The notes under the pieces: model-generated
The model's input: only the letters and a program-made list of their open reading frames with translations
Database searches by the model: none
Told to the model about the DNA's origin: nothing
Shown here: positions 11,209 through 23,414 of the stretch, piece by piece
Numbering within the stretch: position 1 is the stretch's first letter
Layout: each line of letters begins with the position of its first letter
Translations under genes and position numbers: made by a program
Assembly (NCBI GenBank): GCA_934045905.1
Contig: OW203768.1
Location: 16,148,316 to 16,212,315 of the forward strand
Direction of reading: 5' to 3'
DNA: 64,000 bases
Origin: Leuctra nigra
Taxonomy: Eukaryota > Arthropoda > Insecta > Plecoptera > Leuctridae

Positions 11209-12006
11209 TAGGGTTGGGATTCGATTTGATTTGCTAAATCGATGTCAAACTGAAGATTTCGACATCAAATCGAAATAATTTCGACATCGAAATAATTTTG
11301 ACATCGTAATAATGGGCCACATCGAAATAATTACGGCGAAATGTGGCAACACTGCAATTGCGTCTGCCCAAGGCCATGTTCCAGCGCTAGAGATGTCCCT
11401 CTCACACCCCCCTCGCGGCAACAAATGACGAGGAAATGATTGAAATAAATAACTTTTTCATTTCAAATAACGTACAAGCATTTATTTATGTAAAAGGGAA
11501 CAATTAATGAAAAAATTTCGTTGCAAATCCAGTTGCAAATTCATGGTTTTATTAGACTTGTTGCCGGAATATATCCCGTGAAGCATAGGTAACATTGTCT
11601 GCATTCAACATCCTTTAGCAATGTTGCCCGTAATGTTCACTTCAAACTCGAAAACTTTCCACAATTCACTTCGTCTCCACGGCGGGATTATTATTTTTTT
11701 GCGTGGAAACATTCTTTCACGAGAGAATAAAAACAACACGCGCTGAATGGCAAGAGACAACTGACCAACCCACCCTCAACTGCACACGCGGTATGCAGGA
11801 AGGGCGGAAGCAGGCCACTCAGCTGATCTTGAGAGGCGCGTTGCACTGTTGCCAGCTCTACAATACTGCGCGCTGATTCTCGGAATTTTTTAAACGATGT
11901 CAAACGATTATTTGATTAAACAATTCAAATCGATGTCGAATCGAAACTCAAAATATCATTCGACATCGATGTCAAATCGAAAAATCGATGTCAAGTCCCA
12001 ACCCTA
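11209..12006. mobile_element. Non-autonomous hAT element (TAGGGTTGGGA ends)
   Basis: 798 bp with inverted ends TAGGGTTGGGA and a perfect 8-bp target duplication CCAAATAT (11201-11208 and 12007-12014). The subterminal regions carry many copies of ATCGATGTCAAATCGA-like motifs. No transposase. It lies between the convergent hAT-derived gene and NOG1. Confidence 0.92.
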
Positions 12007-12014
12007 CCAAATAT

Positions 12015-12520
12015 AATATTTTCATATTTGGTTGTTAGAATCAATAAGTAGATGTACGTATTTGCATAACAGTCAACGTGAAGACAGTGTTGGGTATGTA
12101 CAAGTTCTGGATACATCAAACTTGACATCTTATATGAATAGTTTTTATAACTTGTCCGTGGTGTGGATGTAGAGCTAGTAGACTAGATTGCATTTAATGT
12201 TGGATTAATTAAAAACCTCTTTTGATTCGTGGCTTCTTTGTGGTAGATAGTAGCACTATGTATCTAAAAAAATCTATAAATGTGTTCTTACAATGAGTTT
12301 TATAAATTATAAATAAATAATATATGATTGTATACTAGAAATAGTAGTGTAGGTAGTATGGCTAATGAAGGTATGGATAACATAGCTACATTGGAAACAA
12401 AATAAACAACTATTTAAATGGAAATCCATCTGTTTAATGTTTTCTCATTCTTATACTTTACATTCAACACTTGAAACCAACACAACAATCCCTCCGTTTC
12501 TATCCGCACGTGATCTGCGT
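12015..12520. other. Convergent 3' region
   Basis: AT-rich. A plus-strand AATAAA at 12401-12406 and a minus-strand ATTAAA at 12432-12437 could be the 3' ends of the hAT-derived gene and NOG1. If both are used, the two transcripts end within about 30 bp of each other. Confidence 0.35.
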
Positions 12521-15500
12521 TTATCTGCGGTCCGTCTTGCCCGAGCCTCGCTTGCCGGAGAACAGATGTCTCGGCATCTTGGTGCCGATGAAGCGATCGG
12601 CCTCGCCCTTCATGCCCTTGCGGTTGATCTTCTTCTTGATAGCCTTGTGAGCAATGTTCTTCAACTTGCTCTTCATCTGTAATCAGAGGAACCAGTGAAT
12701 ACTAGCGTAGGGTTAACCATGCTCGACAAATTTGTAACGGGATAATTTTAACTATGAATTTGTTAAATCAAAATGAACATGCATTACAAGGACGTTTGCA
12801 AACTTCCAAAGATCCTAAAGACGAAGTTCCGACCGACTAGTATAAGGAAACTCCTGTCAAATTTAAAATATCCTCGTGAAATCAAGGAAAAAATTTAATG
12901 TTTCCTGTTTCGAAGCTCAAAAGTTTCAAATACAACCAAACATGAAATTTACTAGGTACACTCGGCCAAACAAAACTTGAACGTTGACCAAATTTGAATG
13001 ACTGCTAGTCATGTCCCATAACCAATCAAAGCTTGTTATTATCATTAAAATGTGAGGTCACCTACTAGAGTGAGACAATGAGATCGCTTAGACTGACTTC
13101 TGATGGTGCGATCTTACATTTATCAGCCTATCAGATTTATTGAACGTTCAAGTTTTGTTTGGCCAAGTGTACCTATAGTGAGGATTTTCATAGAGCCATT
13201 TCAAACAGAATTCGTGCTATGTTCTTCACCAGTAGGTACAGAAGATTAATCAAATATTTTATTGGATTCTCTGCAAACCATTCATCTCTCCCTCCCTTCA
13301 TACAAACCTCGTACACCCAACTCCTTTAAATCTTAGCACAATTGATTGCAGAAGAGTCAAGATTGTACTATTTACAGCGACACAAATGCCTAGCCTACGT
13401 AATGATCGAAATGAATTAACTCACCGCCACGTCCTTGATGCCCTGGTCGTCTCTCGGTGGCGCCGTCAGGCTCCTGGTGCGAGAGTGACTGGCCGATGTA
13501 CGAGGCTTCTTCATCGGTCGCGACAGTGAGCGGATCTTGATCGGCGTTCGCGTGAAGTGGGCCTGAAACACAGCGGATAAACATTAGTCATGACTTTCAC
13601 AAGCCCTCTATGAAACCAAAACTAGCAATTGAAATGAAATTGGATAAATAGCTAACCTTCCCTTTGTGCAAAGTAAAAAAAATCTATGACCTATGATTAG
13701 AGCCAGTTTTAAATGGTGATTTTATTTCTTAAAATTCGTTTTTAAAATCATCAATTTCGTTTTTTGTGTTTTTTCTGGAAGAGGGATTTCGCGATTTGTG
13801 GTGATATTAAATTGGTTATAAAACACATTGTAATAGCCTCCAGAAACCATAATTTGATGAAAAACATGTATGCCTTTTTGGAGGAGGGATTGGAATGGGT
13901 TGGTCATGCACTATTAGCACTGAAATAGGCTTGTCTAGAATGGCGTCTTTAATGCTCTGCACTGTCTTTTCCCCAACCCACATTTTCTCTGTATAGCTGA
14001 TACATAATATTTAAAATTTCATGACGCAAAATGTATAGTTTGACAAGATATTTTCTTTCCCATTCCAACAATTTTCAGTGCAGTAATTGTTCCAAAATAT
14101 CCTTCTGTGTAAGTAGACTATTGATGAATAGTTGCGACTGGTTGAGGGTGGAAGGGGGGTTGGGAAAACCGGTTGACCTTGAACAGATGGGGGCGCAAAA
14201 CAAAGCAGCCTGGAGGCATCATCAACTGGTTAGACTGGTCTGGTTCACTTTGAGGGTGGGTAGCAAAGTGTCTGGCGAGGGGGAGGGGGTTGAGTGAGTA
14301 GCACATGGAAAGAAACTGGTTTCGTTTGTTGTTGTGTGACCTGTTAGGGGGATAAAAGCAGTAATTTTAATAGAAAACCTTTATTTCGTGGTCATTTCGC
14401 GGAAAATGTTGAATATCGCGATCAGGGTTGGATTTCGTTTTTTTTCGCGATGTAAAAATGGTAGATTTGGGATCTATACACAATGAAATGGATTTTAGTA
14501 GAAGAAAATAGTGCAATCAGAACAATTCGCGAATTCGCGCATCACCATTTAAAACTGGCTCTACCTATGATTAATCTAGGTCAGTCTATGACCTACCAAA
14601 AAATATTGTGGAATTTTACGTTATACTGCTCTGTTACTAGGATAAAGGCGATTATGATGAAGAGTATGATAGGACGGTGGCGGTCGTGGTCTAATAGTAA
14701 AAACCTTCCTATCATATTTTGTCTCTTGAGAGTACCGTGAAAAAAAAATCACCAGGAAGGATGGCCATGGGAATCGAACCAGGACCTCCGGAGTTCAAGT
14801 CTAGAGCAGAACTGTCCGAGCAAAAATTTTAGAAAGCAAATTTTACTATTCATTAAATTTCTAAGCTACTATGCATCAATTGCTTATATTTTCTTAGTAG
14901 ATTGAAAGATCATTTTTTGTGACTAATCAGCCTAATCACTTCACCTTAGCCTCATGAGGGTCCTTATTCTCGAATAAGTTACCACGCCATAACACCATGT
15001 TTGTCGTATCATAAGCAAAAATGTGTTAATTTCCATGTGACTCTTCATCACATCATGACTTATGAAGTACTAGTAACAATGTGAATTAACGGATCCAGAG
15101 TAAGTGTACGTACCTCCTGAGTGTCAGCCATGTCCACGCCGAGCTCCTGCATCTCCCCGCGCAGGCGCGTTGTGCTGCGTCCTCGCGCCTGCGCAGGCGC
15201 CGTGCGCGGGACCACCGGCTTGGTCGAGTTCTTCCCGATGGCCGCCTCCTGCCGCATGATGCTCTTCTTGTTGCGGATCTGAAGCGCCAGCGCGCGGATC
15301 TGAAACACAACACGTACATTTGAAAAGAGTTCCATCATTTTGCTATAAAAGTAAAAAAAAAAGTCGATTTCAATTACTTTTTCACTTATAGGGGCATCTA
15401 TATTACATAGGTATACAATAAGGGGTGGGGAATTGCAATTAGTGATACAGTGACAAAGAAGGAAGGGGGCTGCATGTAGTTGTATGAATGCAACACTTCT

Positions 15501-18500
15501 CAAACTCACATTTCAAATTTTATTTTTGGATATATAATAATTTTTGTTTGTTCATGTTCATAATCCTCCCTTCATAATCATAGCTGCTGATATCCTGCAT
15601 CTCTCTGGATGATGTAAAGTGTGATATTACGAGACTCACCTCCTTGAGCGTGGTGTCCTGATCGGCGACAGGCAGCGCGTACAGTCCCGACGCCTCGCGC
15701 AGGCCTTCCTCGCGCTCCAGCTTCTCCAGCCGGCTGAAGATCTCGGGGTCGATGTAGTCGGCGATGTTGTGACCCTCCCACAGCTCCGGGATAATGTCGT
15801 ACTTGTACCTGCGCACCAGACGTCGTTCTCATTCGTCAGAACCAAAACATGATCTGTCCATTTGTTGTGACTGCCGTAAAAAGTTGCTTAGTACGACTGT
15901 CATGTCAAGCATAACAGAACCAAGACATCAAACCACTACACCACTACAGAACCATTACATCAAAATTGCAAATAATATCAAACTCAAACTATCATAAAAA
16001 TCGTAACGTAAAGCATATTGTCAAAAACATGCCTTTTGGATAAATAAATTAAGCCAGCTTTATAAATTCACTTTAGGTCAATGTACACAATAGGTCTTTT
16101 CGTTTTGCTTACTGCAGTTGCAGTAGCAGCAGCTTACAGTAGGCCCTGGTAACTCTTGCAGTAGCTTGCTGTACCAACACAAAACGAACGCATTTGCAGC
16201 AGGATGGCAGGCTGGCCTTTTCCTATTGGTTGGGAGGTTTGTGAATTTGGCGGGAAGAATGTAAAAATAAGTGAAGTTATGTTCTGCATTTATAGAATTC
16301 TTGTCTAATCACAATGCATTTTTATATAAATATGTATCATTTCATAACATATAACTAAACTAAAATCTGAAACAAATACTCATTTCCCTCCTCCTTAGGC
16401 GTTTTTTCACTATCCATCCATAAGAAACACATTTGACATTTCAAACATCCGCCATTTTGCCGCCTACTGCAAAGTTACTGCAGTTACATCACCTCCCTAC
16501 CCAGCTGTAAGAGCAGTCACTGCGCAGCTACTGTCAGTGTCAAATCGAACACAATCGCAGTGACGGAACAGCAAGTTTGATGCAAAACGAACGGATTTGC
16601 AGTGAGCAGTAAAGTGCAGTAAGCAAAACGAACAGACCTATTGAAATATTATCAAAATATATAAGTAAATAGTACTCACTCCTCCGGAAGATCGAAGTTC
16701 TTCTGTAGATCGAGGATGTAGTCGTCGCCCATCTCCTCCTCGATGTCCCGCTCCAGCTTCCGCTTCACACCGCGGGACTCCGCTGATTTACGCTGCTTCA
16801 CATTCTCTGTTAGGGCAAATACAATAGACTTATGTTTATATATGAACCAATCTTCGCTTCTCTCCGCAGCATCATCTTCAATGCTGTCCAATCACTTTAT
16901 CTTCAGACACACAGCCTTCACTTTTTTACTCTTTTCATATTATTTTCTAGGAAATCTCTCTTCTACCGTTCCCAGACCACCTCGATCTCTCTCGGATATC
17001 TTTAGACTTTTGTTTTGCTAATAGCTGTCCATTCCACATAAAGAGGATTATCTACTTGCTTGAAAAGTTTGCTAGAAAACTTTCCAATTTTGATCAGATC
17101 AGAGAAGAAACTTAAGCTGGGTCCCCATAGACGGTTTATGCGTTTTGCATTTCAGTTATTTTTCTTATTGCCAATTCCTAAGACCAGAAACCGCTCACGG
17201 CAGACTTGTAATTGGTTTATAGGGGAAAAAAACGGTCATGTGGACCCAACTTGACTTTTATTTTAAAATGAAGTAATTTGTGAATTGTAACTACTTTCTT
17301 TGATATATTTATATTTTATAGCTATTCAATGTGTGCAAGGGTTATCAATATCATCAGAAAAATGTACAAAATGGGACCAACAATAAAAATAAAAAAATAA
17401 GACGACTGTGTAAAGTTGCATACCTGGTATACACGGCGGCCTCGCCTTGCCGTCCCTGCTGGTTGGCATCGCGACGTGCAGCCTGTTCAACACGCCGTCC
17501 ACCTTCCTGGTGCGCATCTTCTGCTCCACCCTGAACGCAAGCAGCCGCTCGCACGCCTCCACCTTCACCTCGGTCACGCCCTCCTCGGTCAGCGTCGACA
17601 TCTCCAGGATGGGGATGTCGTCGGCCTCCAGCGGCTTCATGGCGGCCCGCTTCTCCTCGGACAGCGAGGAGAGTTGCACGATGTCGGCCTTGTTGCACAC
17701 CACAAGCAGCGGCTGCAACACGGGAAGCGGCGGTCAACAATACAACAAACACATTCACACTTCATTGCATTGCAGAAAGAAATAATAATAATAATAATCT
17801 TTATTATCCTTTTCCAAAATACAATGGGTAAAGGAGGTAGGAAAACCTACCCACACAAATGCAAGAGCCTATTTAACTAATTATTGAAACCGGCTGGCCG
17901 GGCCTGACGTTTCTTCAACTTCTGCGTTAGCTTCATCTTCTTCCACTTCATCTTCTTCTCTATCTACCAATGCCCGCCACAAGTCTCTATTTAACCAGCA
18001 TTCATCTTTATTCACCATCTCCCATTTTTCGCCTCTCACTTCGACATCTTCTTCAACTAAACCACGCCAATATAAACTAAACCAATATAAAGACAAAATC
18101 CACGAGTCAAGTTAAATAAAAAAATAATAATATTAGGACAGAAGGCAAGCAGGTAAGTCCAAATAAAATGCCCAGTAGGTACCTACCTAGCTAAATATCA
18201 CTAAACCATGAAATTGAAAATAAAATAGTACCTAATATATTTGTTCTTTGAGTTTCTGAATATGAATAATATTCATCATATTTTATGTTTCAAGCCTTTT
18301 CTACTGCAAGTTTACTAAACCAAATCACACCCCGATCTAAAGCGAAGGAGCTGAAGATAGATTAGTACATGTGAAGCAAAAAACAAAATTGTAGAGAATT
18401 GAAAATTGTGAGCTACGTTTTTGAAATTATGATCTACAAGCTAAAGCGTTTATTATTTTGCATATTTTGCTGAATTTCACCACATTTTAGTATGACTTTC

Positions 18501-20811
18501 AAAGAGCAATTCATTTGTTTCAAGTCCATCTTCAACGAGATGGCTATAATCTGGAAACATGTCAGTTTAGATGAACATCCTTCCCCTTAAGCTGGCAATG
18601 CACACGCATCACGAGATTGAGATAATCACCTTGTTCGCGAACAGCGGCTTGATGCTCTCGTACAGCTTGACCTGCTCCTCGATCGAGTGGCCACACTGCT
18701 CCGACGGATCCACGAAGTAGAGCACGGCGGCTCGCAAGTGAGCCAGTGCCGTCACCGCCTGCATCTCGATGACGTTGCGGTCTTCCAGCGGGTGGTCGAG
18801 GATGCCGGGAGTGTCGATCACTTGCCAGCGCAGGTACTTGTAGTCCATGTGGCCGACGTAGAGGGACTTGGTGGTGAACGCATACGGCTGGACCTGATGG
18901 GGAGAGAAATGTTAATAACATGGAGAGTTACACAAGGAATGATGTAATGAATATAAAAAAAGAGAGATGGGATATGACCAGTCAAATACTATTTTTGGTC
19001 AAAATTCCTGTGTTATAGTTTTATGTAACTCTTTATTTTTTATTTTTTTTTAGAAAGACTTACCTACTTCAAAAACGTACATTTAAGGTTCACAGAAATT
19101 ATGCGTTTAACCATTCTATCTTACGGGAGTTAAACGCGCAAATATTGTGTTATTGGGAGACATAAAAAATCTATTTAACAAAAGACAGGAAATGTCGTCC
19201 TTTTCTGAAAACAACTCAGAGAAATGTTCTCCTACGTTTACCTACAAGCATCAACTAATTTAGAAACACTATTTAGTCAGTTAAATTAGACGGTAAATCG
19301 AATGATTAAATGGAAACAACAGTTTGGTCAACTGGCCAAGAGAGTTTAACCAGTCTGTGCAACTGTGGAACAGACTGTGGAACAGAACATCCAAAATAAA
19401 TTTAAAAAAAAAATTATATCAAATCCATCTCTGTAATTCCAAAGTAGGTGTGGCATTCATACCTCTACATCTGCACGTGTGATCTTGTTGATGAAGCTCG
19501 ACTTTCCGACATTGGGGAATCCGCAGATGAGGATCGTGCGAGTGTACGGATCTATCGAAGGCAAGCGGGCCAAGTGTTGGCGCACTTGCTCCAAGTACTC
19601 CAGATTAGAAGCCTGTCGCTTCATTATGGTCGCCATCCTGACAAAAGAAAATAATTAATGAATGACGATGATACAGTTGAATCAGAATCAGAACATATGA
19701 AACCAAATATTTCCAGAATTAGTAGGTAAACATTTACAGTAGTACGGTAATACGGTCTAATGAAAACACATTTGAATAATTTAAACCAAGAAATTATGAA
19801 AACTTCAAACAACTATTCTAGGTAGGTACTATTATAAAGAGTTGTTATTTCTAACAAATTCAAATATTTTAATGATTTTGTTCACATAGAAACAAACGAT
19901 AATAAGGACCAACCTTCCGAGTGCAGCCTTTTTCAAAGATTTACACCGATAGAGTGAGTCTCCAAACTTCAGCAGCCTCACATAGTCTTTAGCAACACTG
20001 AAAAGATAAGAAACAAATGCATCAGATTAATTTTAAAGATAAATACCTCCGTATTGCACCACATATAGCAACAGGTTAAAATATGTTTTACGTTAGTGGT
20101 GTTTAACGTTTCACTGTTCTGCAACTAGGCTAATCGAGATGATCAGAATCCAAATAATGTCTCCGACATCATCAGAAGAAGAAGAATACGTAAGGATGGG
20201 TGGGTGTTGGCAAAGAGGCTGTCGCGACCTATTCCAACATATTATGCCTCTCCTCTGTTAAGGGAAATCACAAAAAAATGCAGTAACTGAAAGGATGGTA
20301 CCTAACGGAAATCTAGCGTAGGAAATCTAGACCGGTTTTGCACACCTCCGGAGAGAAAGTCCAGAGCGTAACTAACACTCACTTGTCAATAAGATGGCGA
20401 GCTGTGTTCAACTGGCCAAGACCAAGTTTGTAGTGATCTTTGTCGTAGAGAACGTTCATTAGATCAGCGTAGAAAGGATGAATGTCGTCAAGCTTAGGAA
20501 ACTCTTGGATGATCTGCGACAGCCGATCGTGAAAGCTCTGTTGCGTAAACTTCACTTTACGCATGTAGAACTGTCGGATGCGAGTGATCTTGTAGCTTTT
20601 GTGAACAACGGTTGGGGTTTTACGTTGCGTTTTTGACAGCATGATATCTATGAAGTCCTGAAAAGAAATACAAACATAAATATAATGGTAATTTTCTGCC
20701 ATGCAGTGGAAATTTGATCTAACAATAACCACACTTTTGAGTAAAATGACAGAACAAACTTACCTTGGAGGTAGGAACCACCGCAATCTTCTTGAAGTTG
20801 TACAAAGCCAT
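12521..20811 (-). CDS. Nog1: Nucleolar GTP-binding protein 1 (NOG1/GTPBP4)
   Basis: Eleven exons in transcript order: 20811-20764, 20657-20383, 19997-19914, 19637-19463, 18893-18630, 17712-17424, 16806-16680, 15808-15640, 15299-15114, 13562-13425, 12676-12521. They give 636 residues, close to human GTPBP4 (634). The product is a nucleolar Obg-type GTPase needed for 60S ribosomal subunit maturation. The start [13 protein letters not shown] matches the family. G1 is GFPNVGKSS (175-183), G3 is DTPG (221-224) and G4 is NKAD (289-292). [13 protein letters not shown] and [12 protein letters not shown] follow, and the basic C-terminus ends GKTDRR. Every intron is GT-AG and all phases agree. The exon 5 donor (GTGATT) is weak. 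Introns are full of MITEs. A CACGTG E-box lies 133 bp upstream of the start. Confidence 0.97.
12953..13175. mobile_element. Short MITE (TAGGTACACTYGGCC ends)
   Basis: 223 bp with long inverted ends reading TAGGTACACTTGGCCAAACA and AACTTGAACGTT, and TA at both edges. The interior matches the reverse complement of the element at 42515-42710, including TGACTTCTGATGGTGC and ACTAGAGTGAGACAA, so both are one family. It lies in the last NOG1 intron. Confidence 0.8.
13698..14563. mobile_element. Non-autonomous hAT-like element (TAGAGCCAGTTT ends)
   Basis: 866 bp with inverted ends of about 23 bp starting TAGAGCCAGTTTTAAATGGT and a perfect 8-bp duplication CCTATGAT (13690-13697 and 14564-14571). No coding capacity. 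It lies in a NOG1 intron. Confidence 0.9.
14648..14815 (-). mobile_element. tRNA-derived SINE, decayed partial copy
   Basis: Minus-strand remnant of the SINE family: GGCGGTCGTGGTCTAATAG, then CAGGAAGGATGGCCATGGGA and the B-box complement GGGAATCGAACC. It lies in a NOG1 intron. Confidence 0.7.
16091..16640. mobile_element. MITE (TAGGTCTTTTCGTTTTGC ends)
   Basis: About 550 bp with inverted ends TAGGTCT[T/G]TTCGTTTTGC then TTACTGCA, and TA at both edges. A second subterminal motif, CAAAACGAACG, is repeated. It lies in the NOG1 intron between exons 7 and 8. The first bases resemble the ends of 2887-3365 (TAGGTTTGTTCG), so the two may be related. Confidence 0.75.
16807..17423. other. NOG1 intron 6
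   Basis: AT-rich. No repeat boundary or coding segment is recognised. Confidence 0.5.
17784..18140 (-). mobile_element. Possible LINE 3' fragment in a NOG1 intron
   Basis: A run of AAT/ATT triplets at 17784-17801 followed by CTTTATTATCC reads on the minus strand as a 3' end with an ATT-type tail, like other LINE tails here. No reverse-transcriptase segment is left. The extent is uncertain. Confidence 0.3.
18141..18629. other. NOG1 intron 5, remaining part
   Basis: AT-rich intronic sequence with nothing recognisable. Confidence 0.45.
18894..19462. other. NOG1 intron 4
   Basis: AT-rich intronic sequence with nothing recognisable. Confidence 0.45.
20092..20285 (-). mobile_element. Very decayed SINE-like remnant
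   Basis: Echoes of the SINE body remain (TTTAACGTTTCACTGTTCTG, AGGCTAAT, GTCGCGACCTATT), but no tRNA head is clear. It lies in a NOG1 intron. Confidence 0.35.
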
Positions 20812-20943
20812 GATTATGGTTTTTGAGTTAATTTCCTATAATATATTACGAAAACAAACCGAAATCTGGCTATAATACGAACTTCCCGACAGACAGAAGA
20901 AACGTGTCGGAAATTAAAGATGGAATCCGATTCGATCACTGAC

Positions 20944-20949
20944 CACGTG
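20944..20949. promoter_or_regulatory. CACGTG E-box upstream of NOG1
   Basis: A perfect palindromic CACGTG lies 133 bp upstream of the NOG1 start codon. Myc/Max bind this motif, and ribosome-biogenesis genes are established Myc targets in insects and mammals. Binding here is inferred. Confidence 0.45.
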
Positions 20950-21136
20950 ATATCATTCCTAACCTGTGATTGGTTGGAAATTTTAATGATACGCGGTAAT
21001 TTTAAACCAAATTAATAATATAAAAAATGATTAGAATAAACAAATTTTCTGGGGTGCTTCGACCCCAAACACCACTATCAAGATTTTTCTGATATTACCA
21101 AGATAAAAGTTAACCAAACTACATTGGCCGAATTGT

Positions 21137-21430
21137 GGTGGGGGGGGGGGGGGGGGGGGGGGGGAATTTGTTGGAATGCGTCATTTGCCGAATTAAAAAT
21201 AAGTAGGCTTCGCGTAGAATCGCAAAAATATATTCGTGGATAAATATTTCACGTGTTGCTGGGGGGGGGGGGGGGGGGGGAAGGCTCCACCCAGACCTCT
21301 CCAATGACCTTGTATTATTGTAAGAAACACCATCCCCCATGGACCGCGATAGCAAACTTATTTCTAACATCATATTTTTTTGTGCGTGTGTGTATGCTGG
21401 GGTGGGGGGGCACTGATTATATGTGGGGGG
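21137..21430. repeat. Cluster of long G runs
   Basis: Two G homopolymers of 20 or more bases (about 21140-21164 and 21261-21280) and two of seven (about 21404 and 21424) lie within 300 bp upstream of NOG1. Exact lengths are likely unreliable in any assembly. Confidence 0.8.
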
Positions 21431-21486
21431 GGTCCCATTTCCGCCACTACAAGGAACACCGCCGTTCCTAGAAAAATAAACATAGG

Positions 21487-21603
21487 TATAGTCAAGGAAA
21501 CTAGATGGTTCATACTCTATCTCTCTCTGCTCCATATAAAAACATGTTAATGTTATGGGTCAGAGAGAGGCAGAGTATGAACCATCTAGTTTCCCTGACT
21601 GTA
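21487..21603. mobile_element. Small palindromic MITE
   Basis: 117 bp, nearly all inverted repeat. The ends read TA[T/C]AGTCA[A/G]GGAAACTAGA, then TGGTTCATACTCT, with TA at both edges. Non-coding. Confidence 0.7.
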
Positions 21604-21720
21604 CATCCCATTCACAGCAATGGAGTAAAGAGAGAAGAAGATTTGGTTACTATTTTCGCACATATATATTTTACCAATAACCAATGATTATACTACTTGC
21701 TTTTAAGTTCTTCGACATAT

Positions 21721-21734
21721 CCCCCCCCTCTCTC

Positions 21735-21811
<77 letters not shown>
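21721..21811. repeat. (TC)n microsatellite
   Basis: A short C run followed by about 40 TC units with rare interruptions. Confidence 0.95.
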
Positions 21812-21817
<6 letters not shown>

Positions 21818-22432
21818 CTTATTTATATTATTTTCAATTTTCCATGTTTTTCATGACATTTTTCAAACATATTTCGGCCTCTTGCTCAAAAGAAAATGCT
21901 CCCGCAAGTAGATATTTGCCTATGTCATGTCAAAAGTACCACAAGAAGTGAGGTGAACGTTCACATCAGAGTGCAAAGACTGGAAGTCAATCATGATTCT
22001 TGAAGTGAGCTCATAGACCAGTTATTCTGCCTTCATCCAGTCATATTCATAATGGTTACATGATCAAGATAATACTTCAATAACTGAATTTCACCCACTC
22101 GATCAGGGGTCGGCAACCTGCGGCTCGCTGGTGGTTCTGGAATGGCTCTTTTTAATTTAAATAAAGATCTAGAATCGAAAATATTGTAAATTCGAAAAAA
22201 CGCCCTGCGGGGCAACAGTTGGAATTCTAAAAAAAACGCCCTTCGAGCAACAATTGAAATTTGATTCAATTTGTTCATTTTAAAGTCCCAGAATCACTTT
22301 TTAATTGTTGAAATTCTTTAAAAAAACTCTCTGCGGGGCAACAACTAGGCGTCTTCGTCTAAACTAGTAATTAAATTTACTTTAATTACACGACTACACG
22401 ACTGATATCACACGACTGATATCGATGAGAGT

Positions 22433-23323
22433 GTGAAACACTGCAAAATACACAAATTTGCAGATGATACCCAGCTTCTATATACCTTTCGCCCTCAAGA
22501 TCTAGCTGCAGCGCAAGAGAAAATAAACGAAGATCTTCAGTCTATTGCTGCATGGAGTGAAAGTCAAGGACTTTCCTTAAACACTTCGAAGACAGTATCA
22601 ATGATTATAGGGAGCAAATGTCAACGAATCAAAATACTTAATAGCGAGTTTAAACTAAATATAAATGGTTGTACAATTCCCATTTCAGAAACTTCAAGGA
22701 ATTTAGGTTTAATCATGGATAGCCAAATGACATACACAGATCATATTCAGAAAGCAAACAGCAAAGCTTACGGCAAACTACGAACATTGCAAAGATTTAA
22801 ACAAATCCTGACCAGGTCAACAAAAACAAAGCTCGTTGAGGCACTTATAATATCAAATTTAAATTACTGCGACATCGTTTACGGATCATGCATTTCAAAG
22901 AAAGATATAGGACGTGTTCAGAAAGTCCAGAATTCTTGTGCCAGGTTTATATTCAATATTAAGAGAAGACACCATATAAGTCCCTACATTCAGAAACTTC
23001 ATTGGTTGAAGATGGAAGCAAGAAGGAATCTTCACTTGACATGCACAACGCACAAGATATTGTTAACAGGAGAACCTAAATATTTGAATGATAAGTTAAG
23101 AAGAAGACAAGATATTCACGGAAGAGATACGCGGTCCAAAGAAAAGCTCGACTTTGGCACTCATCGAGGTACAAAATTTAAGAATTGTTTTTCATATTCA
23201 GCCTCGGTAGCGTATAATGCAACAACTAGGGAAGAGCAGACATTAAGTTTAATACCATTCAAGACACTAGTCAAGAACAAACTCACGCTAATTCAAGAAC
23301 AAGAATTCAAGAACAAGAAGTAA
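22433..23323 (+). pseudogene. 5'-truncated LINE reverse-transcriptase fragment
   Basis: An open frame of 296 residues begins inside the reverse-transcriptase palm with FADDTQLLY, which holds the catalytic Asp pair. It continues through the thumb and C-terminal region (SRNLGLIMDSQMTYTDHI). The endonuclease and the N-terminal half of the RT are missing, so it cannot be autonomous. The type is Jockey/CR1-like non-LTR. It lies inside the hAT-like element 22104-24771. Confidence 0.85.
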
Positions 23324-23414
23324 TGTGCATTGGAAGACAATTCAATAAAGATCACACACATCCTGCTGAGAATGTTTTTTCAGTGGTTTTCCCTCAGCTA
23401 AAAAAAGCAAATGC

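Noticed and set aside
12437..12682. Plus-strand frame opposite the last NOG1 exon
   Set aside because: The minus strand encodes the conserved NOG1 C-terminus here.
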